A stretch of DNA of 64,000 nt, taken from NCBI RefSeq assembly GCF_007753095.1, contig NZ_CP036348.1, positions 558,001-622,000 of the forward strand, given 5' to 3'. Below, piece by piece: positions 8,580 through 17,645 of the stretch. The notes beneath the pieces were generated by a model. That model saw only the letters and a program-made list of their open reading frames with translations, made no database searches and was not told the origin of the DNA. How positions within the stretch are numbered: the stretch's first letter is position 1; the number at the start of each line of letters is the position of its first letter. Source of the stretch: Rosistilla carotiformis (lineage in GTDB: Bacteria; Planctomycetota; Planctomycetia; Pirellulales; Pirellulaceae). Made by a program: the position numbers and the translations under genes.

Positions 8580-9308
8580 ATGGCCGGATTCAAGACACAC
8601 ATGACGGGAAGCACCGTCGTCGGCATCGGATACGGTTATCTGGGAGCAACCCAATTTGGGATGTCTCTGGAATCGTGCTTGTTAGCCGGAGGCCTGTGCA
8701 GTGTCAGCGGGATGCTGCCCGATTTGGACAGCGACTCAGGTGTGCCGCTGCGCGAAACGGCGATGTTCGCATCGGCCGTGGTTCCGATGATGTTGCTCGA
8801 TCGGTTGCAGGACTTGGGGCTGCGTCGCGAGACGATGATTGCGGTCGCCGGTGTCGTCTATGTTCTGATGCGATTTGTCCTCGTCGAAATTTTCAAAAAG
8901 TACACCGTCCATCGCGGGATGTGGCATAGCATTCCTGCGGCGGTCTCGGTCGGCTTGATCGCATATCTGTTGCTGCATTGCGCGCAGGAGGATGTGCGGA
9001 TCTACAAAAGCATGGGGGTCTTCCTCGGCTTCATGGTTCATCTCGTTTTGGATGAAATTTGGTCGATCGAATTTGGGGTCACGGGGCTCCGTTTCAAAAA
9101 GTCGTTTGGGACGGCGATGAAATTTTGGGGCAACAACTTTTTGGCCAACGTCTCGGTCTACGGGAAGCTTGGCATCTTGGTCTACATGGTCTATCACGAC
9201 CACTCGTTCATGTTGCACCAGCATCTCCCCGAGGCGCCGCAGTTCGAGCAGATGGCCGAGCCGTGGATGCTGCCGCAATCTCCCTCGCCGCAACCGGGCT
9301 GGCGCTAG
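8580..9308 (+). CDS. YdjM/DUF457-type membrane-bound metal-dependent hydrolase
   Basis: A 242-residue polytopic membrane protein. It begins MAGFKTHMTGSTVVG, with a His in the first segment, and continues with SGMLPDLDSDSG and HRGMWHS. That H..., DLDSD, HRG..HS pattern is characteristic of the YdjM/DUF457 family of predicted membrane metal-dependent hydrolases. At least four hydrophobic helices follow. The substrate is not known for the family. The ATG at 8580 gives the family-type N-terminus; upstream in-frame codons overlap the promoter area of the divergent CvpA-like gene. Confidence 0.75.
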   Translation: MAGFKTHMTGSTVVGIGYGYLGATQFGMSLESCLLAGGLCSVSGMLPDLDSDSGVPLRETAMFASAVVPMMLLDRLQDLGLRRETMIAVAGVVYVLMRFVLVEIFKKYTVHRGMWHSIPAAVSVGLIAYLLLHCAQEDVRIYKSMGVFLGFMVHLVLDEIWSIEFGVTGLRFKKSFGTAMKFWGNNFLANVSVYGKLGILVYMVYHDHSFMLHQHLPEAPQFEQMAEPWMLPQSPSPQPGWR

Positions 9309-9358
9309 CATCGGGGGCTTTGCTATCGCCGGGCATGGTGGTCTCAAAAAAATTCAGT

Positions 9359-9373
9359 CCCCTGCCCTGCTCC
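9359..9373 (+). repeat. C-rich intergenic motif, copy c
   Basis: CCCCTGCCCTGCTCC, 50 nt after the YdjM-like stop and followed by ATTTTTT. No plus-strand gene follows closely. Confidence 0.7.
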
Positions 9374-9581
9374 ATTTTTTGGGCCCTGGAACTATTTCGC
9401 CTTCGGCGGGCTGTCGGGTCTAGTCGTTGCACTGTTCAGTAGTGGTCGTGGAGGCAGCCGTCTGTTTTTGGTTGTCGTGCGAGCGCATTTCGTCGCGTGC
9501 GTGACTTTTGGTGGTGGCTGCTTTTTCATGGCCTAGGGGTGGAGCGAAGGTTCGGCTTGTGTGAACGGAAGATTCCTAGCC

Positions 9582-9596
9582 GCCCTACCCTGCTCC
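9582..9596 (+). repeat. C-rich intergenic motif, copy d
   Basis: GCCCTACCCTGCTCC followed by GTTTTTGG. It lies 25 nt beyond the stop of the minus-strand aspartoacylase-like gene. Confidence 0.6.
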
Positions 9597-9621
9597 GTTT
9601 TTGGAATTGGGCAGCGTGGAC

Positions 9622-10707
9622 TTAGTCGGCGTTTTCTCGGGGCTCTTCGACGGTAGCTTCGACGACTTGGATGTTGGTTGCGAGGTGTTCGTGGGCGGTT
9701 CGTTGGATCTCGTCGCCAGCGACTTGTTTTTCGTGTCGGCGGACCGATTTGGGGTTCGACAGGCGGCCGATGTGGACGACCGGTTCGCCCGGTTGGACGG
9801 CGGGCAGCGTGGTCATGCCAATGATGATTCCCGAGAAGGGAGCCTCCAGGCGGTTTTGGTCTTCGGCTAACAGGTTGCTGTTCGTGGCGATCGCTTGCCC
9901 TTTGACGATGCTGTCGCCGGGCGAGACATGCATGGCGAGGAATCCGCCTCGTTCGGCCCGGATCCATTTGGTTTCGCGAATCGTTGCCTGGGTGTCGGGA
10001 ATGTCTGGTTCGCCCGACATCATCTTCAGCTCCATCAGCACATTGAAGATCCCCCGGGTCATGCATTCGACGACCGACGATTCAACTTTCCAAACCTCGC
10101 CTCCTTCGACGATGATCGTTGGGCAGCCGGCGCGAGTCGCTTCGCGGCGGAGCGAGCCCTTGGGGCCTTTGGTATGCAGGATGATTCCCGATCCGAAGGC
10201 TTCGGCCATGCGGCGGCAGTCGGGATGGGAGAGGTCGGCCCGAACGTTGGGGAAATTTGTCCGCCGGACCGCCGCGGTGTGCAGGTCGATGCCGAAGTCG
10301 CAGCGGGCGATCAGCGATTCGAAAATCACTTTGGCGAGTCGCGAAGCCATGCTCCCCGAAGCCGATCCGGGAAAGCAGCGGTTCAGGTCGCGGCGATCGG
10401 GCAGGTAGCGAGAGTGTCGTTCGAATCCGAGCATATTCAGCACCGGAATCATCAGCACGGTACCGGACTGCAGCGACCATTCCTTGTCCGATAGCATTGT
10501 CCGAATCGCCCCGGTGCCGTTGAGTTCGTCGCCATGCAGTGCGGCGGTGACAAAGACGGTCGGGCCTGGTTGCAGTCCGCGGCGGATGTTGACTGGAATC
10601 GAAACGTTTCGGCTGCTGTAGCTTTCGCTGACCACCAGTTCGGTGCTCAGCGACTCTCCCGGGGCGACATCGTGGCCGAACCAGTTCTGGGTTTCCGCGG
10701 CACTCAT
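9622..10707 (-). CDS. Succinylglutamate desuccinylase/aspartoacylase-family protein
   Basis: A 361-residue zinc-dependent deacylase-like enzyme. The zinc site appears as LHGDE (H58, E61) and DLHT (H143), with the substrate-side block DRRDLNRCFPG and a later GGEVWKVE carrying the probable catalytic Glu. The C-terminal domain (ERGGFLAMHVSPGDSIVKGQ, then a lipoyl-like beta barrel) is found in many aspartoacylase-like proteins. The family hydrolyses N-acyl amino acids; the substrate here is unknown. I preferred the ATG at 10707 (MSAAETQNWFG) to an upstream in-frame ATG at 10758, whose extra residues look unrelated to the family. It diverges from the MscS gene. Confidence 0.8.
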   Translation of the reverse strand: MSAAETQNWFGHDVAPGESLSTELVVSESYSSRNVSIPVNIRRGLQPGPTVFVTAALHGDELNGTGAIRTMLSDKEWSLQSGTVLMIPVLNMLGFERHSRYLPDRRDLNRCFPGSASGSMASRLAKVIFESLIARCDFGIDLHTAAVRRTNFPNVRADLSHPDCRRMAEAFGSGIILHTKGPKGSLRREATRAGCPTIIVEGGEVWKVESSVVECMTRGIFNVLMELKMMSGEPDIPDTQATIRETKWIRAERGGFLAMHVSPGDSIVKGQAIATNSNLLAEDQNRLEAPFSGIIIGMTTLPAVQPGEPVVHIGRLSNPKSVRRHEKQVAGDEIQRTAHEHLATNIQVVEATVEEPRENAD

Positions 10708-10911
10708 TTTCGATTTCTTGGGCTGGATTGTGGAAAAAAACGCATGGCAACGACTCAATATAGCAAGTCGAAGCCTGGGCGCGTGATACGACTTTGGTGG
10801 GGCTGATTCGGGCGACTCGAATTCGACTTTCCTCGCCTCTCCAGGGTTGATAGTGTGCGCCTGAGCAGAGGTCTCTCATCTCTTTCCACACTTCTCCCGC
10901 TAGCAAAGTCA

Positions 10912-13900
10912 ATGCGTTTCAACACTCCGCTTCGATTTGTTTGCTGCTGTCTGTTAGGTCCACTTGGGTTGGCCGTGGCGCAGCCTGTTGAGAATGGTTG
11001 GCGGATGCCACCCGTTGCAAGCAATCCCGTTGCTGCACCCGCTGCGATGCCGGTGCCGCCAGCGGGCGCGATGCCTGTTGTGGTCCCGGGTGCAGTCCCT
11101 GTCGCGGCGGCGGTGGAGCCGCAACGCGTGGTGCCGGCAAGCTTCAGTGAGTCGCCGTCGCACGAGTCGGCGGTGGTGACGCGCGAGATGCTGGCGTCGG
11201 AGTTGGCGGCGATCGAAGCGACGACGGATCTGTCGGAGGAGATCCGCAAAGCCTGCACCGAGCGGTTGAGCAAAGCGAAGGAATGGATCGACAGCGAAGA
11301 GGCGTCGCGGAAGCGTCAGCAGGAGATCGAGGCGTTTCTGCCGAAGATCGGCGATCTTGTCGCGGAGACCAAGGCGGCGCTCGAGAAGCCTGCCGATGCC
11401 GAGTTCGGGGCGAACCCGAGTGGCAACACGATCGCAGAACTGGAGAGCCAGTTGGCGGCGCTGCGCCAGCAAGTGGAAGCGGATGAGGCGCAGTTTGCAG
11501 CGAAAGGGAAAGAGCTTGAAGGACGCACCGCGAGGTTGGCGGAACTGGCAAAAGAAGTGGTGGATCTGGAACAGCGGATCGCTGACAACACCAAGCAGGC
11601 AGCGGCGGCAACCGGTACCGACTTGAACGCCCATGTGCAGGCTTTCGAACTGAAAGCCAAATTGCAATGCCGGAACCAGCAATTGGTGACCACAAAATTG
11701 GAACGACGGCGGTTGGATGAGACGGGGACGCTGTTGCCCTTGGAGCACGATCTGGCACAGCGCAACCTCAATGGTCGCAAGCGGATGTTGGCGCGATGGC
11801 AGACGGCGATCGACCAGTGGCGGAAAGAGGAATCGCTGCGGCAGGCGACCGAAGCGCGGCGGATTGCCGAGACATCCCATCCGGCTCTGAAGTCGCTGGC
11901 GGAACAGAACGCGGAGATCGCCGAGCGTCGAATCGCCACGGCGGCGGGGATCGAACGCGTCACGAAAACGATCAAAGAGCTGAAAGAAAAGATTCAACAG
12001 TACGAGGCCGATTTCGAGACGCTGCGCGACAAGGTGAAGCATGCGGGGACGACATCGACGACCGGGTTGTTGTTGCGCAAGCAGCGCAGCGAGTTGCCGC
12101 GGATGTCGGAATTTGAAGAGCGAGCGAAATACATTCATGCGGAGATGCCGGCGGCGCATCTGCAGTTGACGGAGTGGAAGCAGTTGCGGCGCGCTGTCGC
12201 CGATCCCGAAGAAGCGGCGGCGGAGATGTTTGATTCTCTCGACGCATCCTTGGGAAACTACGATCGTCAGCAAGTCATCGATGTGCTGGTGCGTGTGCTC
12301 CGCGACCGCCGCGATCTATTGGCCAAAGCGATCCCTGATCAGGACACGCTGCTGCAGGATTTGAATGAACTGGAATTGATCGATCACAAGCTGGAGACGT
12401 TGGTTGGCGATTTTCGTGAGTATCTGAATCAGCGTGTGTTGTGGATTCGCAGTAGCGATGCAATCGAATTGAACGATGTGCGGGCGGGGATCCAAGGGAT
12501 CGGCACGTTGGTCAACCCCGTTCGGTGGGGACAGGTGTTGCGTGTTGCAGGAGTCGATCTGTTGCGACGTCCCGCGGCCGCTCTTTCGCTGTTGGCGTTT
12601 GTGATCCTGTTGATCATCTTCCGCGCTCGCTTGCGGCAGACGCAAAGCAATCTGTCCGATCCGCCGGATGCCGGTCAGGAAGCGAAGTTCTCTCGCTATG
12701 CTGCTGCGTTTATGATCGCTGTGGTCTTGTCGGCTCGCTGGCCTGCCCTGTTGTTGGTCGTCGGTTATCGCTTGCGGACCGCGGCGGCGTCGACTGAATG
12801 GACGCAAGCGGTCGGCGACGCCTGTTTGACGATGATCCTCTTCCTGATGGGCTGCGAGTTGTTGCGTGAACTGTGTCGCAGTGAAGGTGTTGGCGAAAAG
12901 GTGTTTGGTTGGCCTGAGCGGGCGACCGCGTCGGTTCGCAATACGTTGGAGATCACCGCGCTGGTCGGAACGCCGATCTTCGGGTTCTTGCTGCTGTCGC
13001 AGTTTGGCGAATTGGCGGACCAGCAGAGCTCGCAGCGGTTGCTGTTTATCTCGATTCTGGCCTTGTTCTTTTTGCAGATCGGTTGGTTGGTGCGGCCTCG
13101 CGGGCCATTGATGAAATGTCTGTCGGCGGAGTCACCTCAATCGCTTGTTGTGCGTTTTAAGAAGCCCATCTGGTGCGCTGTCGCCGGTGCACCGCTTGCG
13201 TTTGCGATCCTGTCGCTGGTCGGATATCACTTCTCCGCCTATCAGTTGTCCGGCCGTTTAGCCGAAACCGGAGCGGCGGTGGTGGCGGCAATCGTCCTCT
13301 ATTCACTCGCCCTGCGGTGGTTGGAAGTGATTGGATACAACCGCGCCCTGCGCGATGCGCCAGCGGTACGCCACGACGAGGACCGGTTGGTCATCGATTC
13401 AAGCCTGTCGGAGGAGAGCGTCGTGGTCCAGCCCGAACCGATTGCGACGGTTTCGATGCACGCATCGGCCGACAGCGAATTTCGCGATCTGTTGCGTTAC
13501 GCGGGGATCATGTTGTTGGTCTGTGCGGGATGGTTCATTTGGTCGGAGGTCTTTCCGGCCCTGCGAGTGTTGGACCGCGTGGTGCTGTGGCAGAACATCG
13601 AATCGGTTGCTGAAACGGTTGTCGATTCGGGGGGCGGCGAGTCGATCAAACTGAGTGAACGGACGGTTCCAACGACACTGACCGATGCATTGATGGCCGT
13701 GTTGGTGATCGTTGCCACGATGATGGTCGGTCGGCGTTTGCCGGGCGTGTTGGAGTTTGCTGTGCTGGAACGGTTGCCGATGGAACAAGGAGGCCGTCAG
13801 GCAGTGGCGATCTTGGTTCGCTACGCGGCGACGCTTGTCGGGCTGTTGTTCGCCTGTCACATCATCCGACTCTCATGGGGCAGCGTTCAGTGGCTGGCCG

Positions 13901-14499
13901 CTGCGATGACTGTGGGGCTAGGTTTCGGGTTGCAGGAGATCTTTGCAAACCTGGTCAGTGGATTGATCATCCTGTTCGAACGCCCGATCCGGTTGACCGA
14001 TCTGGTGACCGTCGGTGATGTGACGGGGAACGTCACGCGGATGCAGATGCGGGCAACCACGATCACCGATTTCGATCGCCGCGAGTTGATCGTGCCCAAC
14101 AAAAAGTTCATCACCGACAACGTCATCAACTGGACGCTCACCGATCCAGTCAGCCGCGTCGTGTTGCCGGTCGGAGTCGCGTATGGAACCGATGTCAAAA
14201 AGGCACAGGGGATTCTGTTGCGGTTGGCGAAAGAGTGTCCGTATGTGATGCGTGAACCAGCGCCATCGACGCTGTTCAAATCGTTTGGCGATAGTACGCT
14301 CAACCTGGAACTGCGAGTCTTCATCGCCAAGCGGGATGTCTACTTGGATGTCGTCAACGAATTGAATTTGGCGATCACGCGTGAATTTCAGAAAGCGAAT
14401 ATCGAGATCGCTTTCCCGCAACGCGATCTCCATATCAAATCGGTCGAAACGCTCCAGGCGATCCTGCCCGATGCTCAGCAGCAGCGGAGCGCCGCCTGA
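10912..14499 (+). CDS. Large MscS-family mechanosensitive channel (MscK/KefA-like)
   Basis: A 1195-residue inner-membrane channel of the MscK type. It has a signal peptide (FVCCCLLGPLGLAVAQ), then a long periplasmic region rich in coiled coil from about residue 70 to 450 (ELESQLAALRQQVEADEAQF). Around ten hydrophobic helices start near residue 555. The MscS pore and beta domain is at the C-terminus: VGLGFGLQEIFANLVSGLII, then FERPIRLTDLVTVGDVTGNV, then RRELIVPNKKFITDNVINWT. It should open under membrane tension to release solutes on osmotic downshift. I chose the ATG at 10912 because it precedes the signal peptide directly; an in-frame GTG at 10855 would bury it. Confidence 0.92.
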   Translation: MRFNTPLRFVCCCLLGPLGLAVAQPVENGWRMPPVASNPVAAPAAMPVPPAGAMPVVVPGAVPVAAAVEPQRVVPASFSESPSHESAVVTREMLASELAAIEATTDLSEEIRKACTERLSKAKEWIDSEEASRKRQQEIEAFLPKIGDLVAETKAALEKPADAEFGANPSGNTIAELESQLAALRQQVEADEAQFAAKGKELEGRTARLAELAKEVVDLEQRIADNTKQAAAATGTDLNAHVQAFELKAKLQCRNQQLVTTKLERRRLDETGTLLPLEHDLAQRNLNGRKRMLARWQTAIDQWRKEESLRQATEARRIAETSHPALKSLAEQNAEIAERRIATAAGIERVTKTIKELKEKIQQYEADFETLRDKVKHAGTTSTTGLLLRKQRSELPRMSEFEERAKYIHAEMPAAHLQLTEWKQLRRAVADPEEAAAEMFDSLDASLGNYDRQQVIDVLVRVLRDRRDLLAKAIPDQDTLLQDLNELELIDHKLETLVGDFREYLNQRVLWIRSSDAIELNDVRAGIQGIGTLVNPVRWGQVLRVAGVDLLRRPAAALSLLAFVILLIIFRARLRQTQSNLSDPPDAGQEAKFSRYAAAFMIAVVLSARWPALLLVVGYRLRTAAASTEWTQAVGDACLTMILFLMGCELLRELCRSEGVGEKVFGWPERATASVRNTLEITALVGTPIFGFLLLSQFGELADQQSSQRLLFISILALFFLQIGWLVRPRGPLMKCLSAESPQSLVVRFKKPIWCAVAGAPLAFAILSLVGYHFSAYQLSGRLAETGAAVVAAIVLYSLALRWLEVIGYNRALRDAPAVRHDEDRLVIDSSLSEESVVVQPEPIATVSMHASADSEFRDLLRYAGIMLLVCAGWFIWSEVFPALRVLDRVVLWQNIESVAETVVDSGGGESIKLSERTVPTTLTDALMAVLVIVATMMVGRRLPGVLEFAVLERLPMEQGGRQAVAILVRYAATLVGLLFACHIIRLSWGSVQWLAAAMTVGLGFGLQEIFANLVSGLIILFERPIRLTDLVTVGDVTGNVTRMQMRATTITDFDRRELIVPNKKFITDNVINWTLTDPVSRVVLPVGVAYGTDVKKAQGILLRLAKECPYVMREPAPSTLFKSFGDSTLNLELRVFIAKRDVYLDVVNELNLAITREFQKANIEIAFPQRDLHIKSVETLQAILPDAQQQRSAA

Positions 14500-14527
14500 T
14501 TCGGTGAGGGGGGAAGCATATGCCGCG

Positions 14528-14544
14528 CCCCCCTGCCCTGCCCC
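14528..14544 (+). repeat. C-rich intergenic motif, copy e
   Basis: CCCCCCTGCCCTGCCCC, 28 nt after the MscS stop and 34 nt before the strong hairpin at 14579. Confidence 0.75.
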
Positions 14545-14578
14545 GCAGTGCAAATCACGGATTCAATTTGAGGTATCA

Positions 14579-14635
14579 GCCGCCACGCGTTCGCGTCCGG
14601 TTGTCCAAGGGAACCGGACGCGAACGCGTGGCGGC
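14579..14635. terminator. Perfect 24-bp inverted repeat (hairpin/REP-like element)
   Basis: Left arm 14579-14602 (starting GCCGCCACGCGTTCG) and right arm 14612-14635 are perfect reverse complements over 24 bp, with a 9-nt loop GTCCAAGGG. It sits between the MscS gene and corA and is flanked on both sides by a C-rich motif copy (14528 and 14665). There is no T-run, so it may act as a REP-like or transcript-end element rather than a classical Rho-independent terminator. Confidence 0.6.
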
Positions 14636-14664
14636 CAATCTGGCTAAGCTCAACCAGTTAACGG

Positions 14665-14678
14665 CCCTGCCCTGCCCC
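14665..14678 (+). repeat. C-rich intergenic motif, copy f
   Basis: CCCTGCCCTGCCCC, 71 nt upstream of the corA start. Confidence 0.7.
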
Positions 14679-14749
14679 GAGATGGAAATTGTGTTTCGCA
14701 ATTCGGTCGCCTAGATTAGGGTTTACTCCACTAAATTTAGGATTCGATT

Positions 14750-15943
14750 GTGTCACTACAGGCCGCGCGAAACATCATGCTCGAATCGATCGACAAGCTA
14801 TCGAAGCGGATGTCGCGTCCGCGGGTTGTCGTCGGAGGTATTCCGGGAGCGCTGGAATCGCATCCGGGTAGCGTCAAAGGACAGATTCGTCTAATCCAGT
14901 ACAACGAACATTCGTCGACCGACAAGGTTGTCGAATCGGTGGCTGAGTTGGTCGACTGGGTGTCGCATCGCAAGCCGCCCGAATCGTACGCTGGGTTGGC
15001 GCCGACCGTTCCTGGCAATGGTGCCACGCCAGCACACGCTCGCCGCACGACTTGGATCGACATCGATGGTGTCGGCGATGTCGCGATGTTGGAAGAGCTT
15101 GGTAAGTTGTTCGATATCCATCCGTTGGCGATGGAAGATGTTGTGAATGTTCATCAGCATGCCAAGTTTGAATATTACGGCGACACGATGTTTTTTGTCG
15201 CTCGGATGCCGATCGACGGAGGCGGATTCAATACCGAACAGGTAGGCATCTTTCTGATCGGTGATGTCGTGATCACGATTCAAGAGCGACCCGGGGATTG
15301 CTTGGAACCGGTTCGCCATCGAATCGCCAACGCTGCGGGGCGGATTCGCGAGCGGCATTCCGACTACCTGGCCTATTCGATTATCGACGCCGTCATCGAT
15401 GGCTACTTTCCGTTGTTGGATCGGTATGCCGAAGTGTTGGATGACGCCGCCGAAGTGTTGCAGCAGGGAGGCGACCGTTCGCTGCCGCTGCAGTTGCATG
15501 CGATCCGCGCCGATCTGTTGTTAATTCGCAAAGTCGTCAACCAGCATCGCTCGGCAATTAATGTTGTGCTGCGCGATGTGGGCTATCGGATGGAGGAGGA
15601 TACCGCGTTGTACTTCCGCGATTGCCAAGATCATTTGCAGCATTTGATCGAAGCAGCCGACACCGATCGCGAAACCTGTGCCGAGCTCCGCGAGCTCTAC
15701 TTCGCCATGCTCAGCGAACGGAACAACGATGTGATGAAAGTGCTAACGATCATCGCGACGATCTTTATTCCGATGAGCTTTGTCGCCGGGATCTATGGGA
15801 TGAACTTCGACAGCAACGTGTCGAAATGGAATATGCCCGAACTGCAATGGACCTATGGGTATCCGTTTGCGTTGGGGCTGATGACGTTGATGGCGGGCGG
15901 TCTGTTGGCCTATCTGTACCGCAAGGGTTGGCTGACGAAGTAG
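14750..15943 (+). CDS. corA: CorA-family magnesium/cobalt transporter
   Basis: A 397-residue CorA channel for Mg2+ (also Co2+ or Ni2+). A large cytoplasmic N-terminal domain ends in long helices (ELRELYFAMLSERNNDVMKV). Two C-terminal membrane helices follow, with the signature YGMNFDSN after VLTIIATIFIPMSFVAGI. The last helix is LALGLMTLMAGGLLAYLY-like, with a positive tail RKGWLTK. It works as a pentamer in the inner membrane. The GTG at 14750 has AGGA about 10 nt upstream; an ATG at 14777 is the alternative. Confidence 0.93.
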   Translation: MSLQAARNIMLESIDKLSKRMSRPRVVVGGIPGALESHPGSVKGQIRLIQYNEHSSTDKVVESVAELVDWVSHRKPPESYAGLAPTVPGNGATPAHARRTTWIDIDGVGDVAMLEELGKLFDIHPLAMEDVVNVHQHAKFEYYGDTMFFVARMPIDGGGFNTEQVGIFLIGDVVITIQERPGDCLEPVRHRIANAAGRIRERHSDYLAYSIIDAVIDGYFPLLDRYAEVLDDAAEVLQQGGDRSLPLQLHAIRADLLLIRKVVNQHRSAINVVLRDVGYRMEEDTALYFRDCQDHLQHLIEAADTDRETCAELRELYFAMLSERNNDVMKVLTIIATIFIPMSFVAGIYGMNFDSNVSKWNMPELQWTYGYPFALGLMTLMAGGLLAYLYRKGWLTK

Positions 15944-15968
15944 TCGGTCTTCCCGTCGTTTCGCGTGT

Positions 15969-15983
15969 CCCCTGCCCTGCCCC
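15969..15983 (+). repeat. C-rich intergenic motif, copy g
   Basis: CCCCTGCCCTGCCCC between convergent corA and dtd, 25 nt after the corA stop. Here no plus-strand gene follows closely. Confidence 0.75.
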
Positions 15984-16047
15984 GCGGTTTGTGTGGCCGG
16001 GCGTTTGACGAACTTCAGGCGTGGTGGTGTTGCGGATCGTTTCCCGT

Positions 16048-16497
16048 CTACCAACGTTTGCGGCTGTCCAACAGCAGCGTCACGGGGCCTTGGTTCACCA
16101 AGTGGACCTGCATGTCGGCGGCGAAGATGCCTGTCCGGACTTCGATTCCCGCGGTGCGGATACGTTGGCAGTAGTGTTCGTACAGTTGCCGAGCGATCTC
16201 GGGATCGGCGGCGTCGGTGAACGCCGGGCGGCGACCTTTACGACAGTCGCCTAACAATGTGAACTGGCTGACTGCCAATACCTTGCCGCCGACCTGCGCG
16301 ATGTCCAGATTCATCTTGTCGTCGGCGTCGGCGAACACTCGCAGCCCGATCGTCTTGTCGGCCAGATAGTTCGCGTCGGTCTCGGTGTCTCCATTTTCGA
16401 CTCCCAGCAAGACAAGGAACCCAAGCTCGATCGATCCGACTACTTGGTCGTCGACAGTAACCGATGCTTCCGAAACTCTTTGGATGACAGCTCGCAC
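16048..16497 (-). CDS. dtd: D-aminoacyl-tRNA deacylase
   Basis: A 149-residue Dtd, the usual length. It removes D-amino acids (and glycine from tRNA-Ala) from mischarged tRNAs in the cytoplasm, as a dimer. The N-terminus MRAVIQRVSEASVTVD is typical. The active-site block SQFTLLGDCRKGRRPAF is intact. The second block reads NQGPVTLLLDS, where most bacteria have NDGPVT or N-GPVT. It is convergent with corA and divergent from the DUF1559 gene at 16647. Confidence 0.95.
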   Translation of the reverse strand: MRAVIQRVSEASVTVDDQVVGSIELGFLVLLGVENGDTETDANYLADKTIGLRVFADADDKMNLDIAQVGGKVLAVSQFTLLGDCRKGRRPAFTDAADPEIARQLYEHYCQRIRTAGIEVRTGIFAADMQVHLVNQGPVTLLLDSRKRW

Positions 16498-16598
16498 GAT
16501 GTCTCTTTCCTTTTCTTCACGATTGCGGTGGCGATGAACCGATCGGCCTCAGGCGATACAATAACGGGGGCTGATTGTAGGGCAAAACGCGACATCCG

Positions 16599-16612
16599 CC
16601 CTGCCCTGCTCC
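16599..16612 (+). repeat. C-rich intergenic motif, copy h
   Basis: CCCTGCCCTGCTCC, 34 nt upstream of the ATG at 16647. Confidence 0.7.
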
Positions 16613-16646
16613 GTTGTCGCTTCTTCCTTTTTGTGTTGCCGTTCCC

Positions 16647-17579
16647 ATGCCGCTGCTCTTTACCTGTCCCCATTGCCAAACGCAAACGCTGGTGGAAACG
16701 CAGTACGCCGGTCAGGCGGGAGCTTGCGCGGCGTGTGGTCAACCGATCACGGTCCCCGATTTTCAGGAGGAGACCGGCAGCATCGCCATGGAACCGCGGA
16801 AATCGATCGGCCGGCCGATTCGGTTGATCGCCACGATCTGTGTCGCGGCGGTCGTTGTGTTGGCGGGCGGGATGTTGATGTTTCGTTACGGCGTTTCCGG
16901 GATCGCTCAGATTCGTGCGAATTCGCTGCGCGGGGCCTGCCGCAACAACGTTCGTTTGATCGCCGCGGCGCTGAACGCGTACGCCGATGATTATGGAACC
17001 TATCCGACGCCGATGGTGACCGATGCGGCGGGGAAGCCGATGTACAGTTGGCGAGTTTTGATCCTTCCCTATCTTGGCCACCAGTCGCTGTACGATCAGT
17101 TCAATCTGGCGGAGCCGTGGAGTTCCGAGACAAACATGGCGCTCGCTTACAGTCGGCCGGCGGAGTATGGATCTCCCGCGGTGGGAAGCAATGTCTGGAG
17201 CGAGCCCAATTACATGTTGATCACCGGCCCAGGGACGCTCTTCCCCGCGTCGGGACCGCTGAGCCCACGCGATGTGATCGACCGACCCGATCAGACGTTG
17301 TTGGTCGTCGAGGTCGCGCGGCCCGCGAATCCGATGGCGGGCAACGAACTGCTGTGGACTCAGCCAGCCGATCTGGACGTCGCCAAGATGGTTCCCGCGA
17401 TCAACGGCAAAGATGGCGTGGAGATCGGTGGCAATCATGAAGGAGGTGCGACGGCGGCGACTAGCGACGGACGCGATCACTTCTTGAGCGAGTCGCTGTC
17501 AGCGGGGGAGATTCGCGGCTTGATCACACCGCGCGGCGGTGAACCGCTGCCCGATGATCTTCTCGACGACTGGGAATGA
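16647..17579 (+). CDS. DUF1559-like protein with N-terminal zinc ribbon
   Basis: A 310-residue protein. Residues 1-35 form a zinc-ribbon-like module with two CxxC pairs (CPHCQTQ, then CAACGQ). One membrane helix follows (IATICVAAVVVLAGGMLMF). After it comes a DUF1559-type extracellular domain: RNNVRLIAAALNAYADDYGT, YSWRVLILPYLGHQSLYDQF and, near the end, a GGNHEGGA...SDGRDHF segment. Typical DUF1559 proteins begin with a type IV pilin-like methylation motif; this one does not. The ATG at 16647 starts directly at the zinc ribbon. Function is unknown. Confidence 0.75.
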   Translation: MPLLFTCPHCQTQTLVETQYAGQAGACAACGQPITVPDFQEETGSIAMEPRKSIGRPIRLIATICVAAVVVLAGGMLMFRYGVSGIAQIRANSLRGACRNNVRLIAAALNAYADDYGTYPTPMVTDAAGKPMYSWRVLILPYLGHQSLYDQFNLAEPWSSETNMALAYSRPAEYGSPAVGSNVWSEPNYMLITGPGTLFPASGPLSPRDVIDRPDQTLLVVEVARPANPMAGNELLWTQPADLDVAKMVPAINGKDGVEIGGNHEGGATAATSDGRDHFLSESLSAGEIRGLITPRGGEPLPDDLLDDWE

Positions 17580-17645
17580 TCGGCGGTGTGTGGCCGCAAG
17601 AACGCGATCCGCATCGAGATGCGGATCGCTTGAGAATCGATTGGA

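Larger units (their letters stand above)
9309..9621. other. Intergenic region between convergent genes (313 bp)
   Basis: I see no gene here. The region holds two plus-oriented copies of the C-rich motif (9359-9373 and 9582-9596), each followed within a few bases by a T-rich stretch (ATTTTTTGGG and GTTTTTGG). It separates the YdjM-like gene from the end of the opposing aspartoacylase-like gene. Confidence 0.5.
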
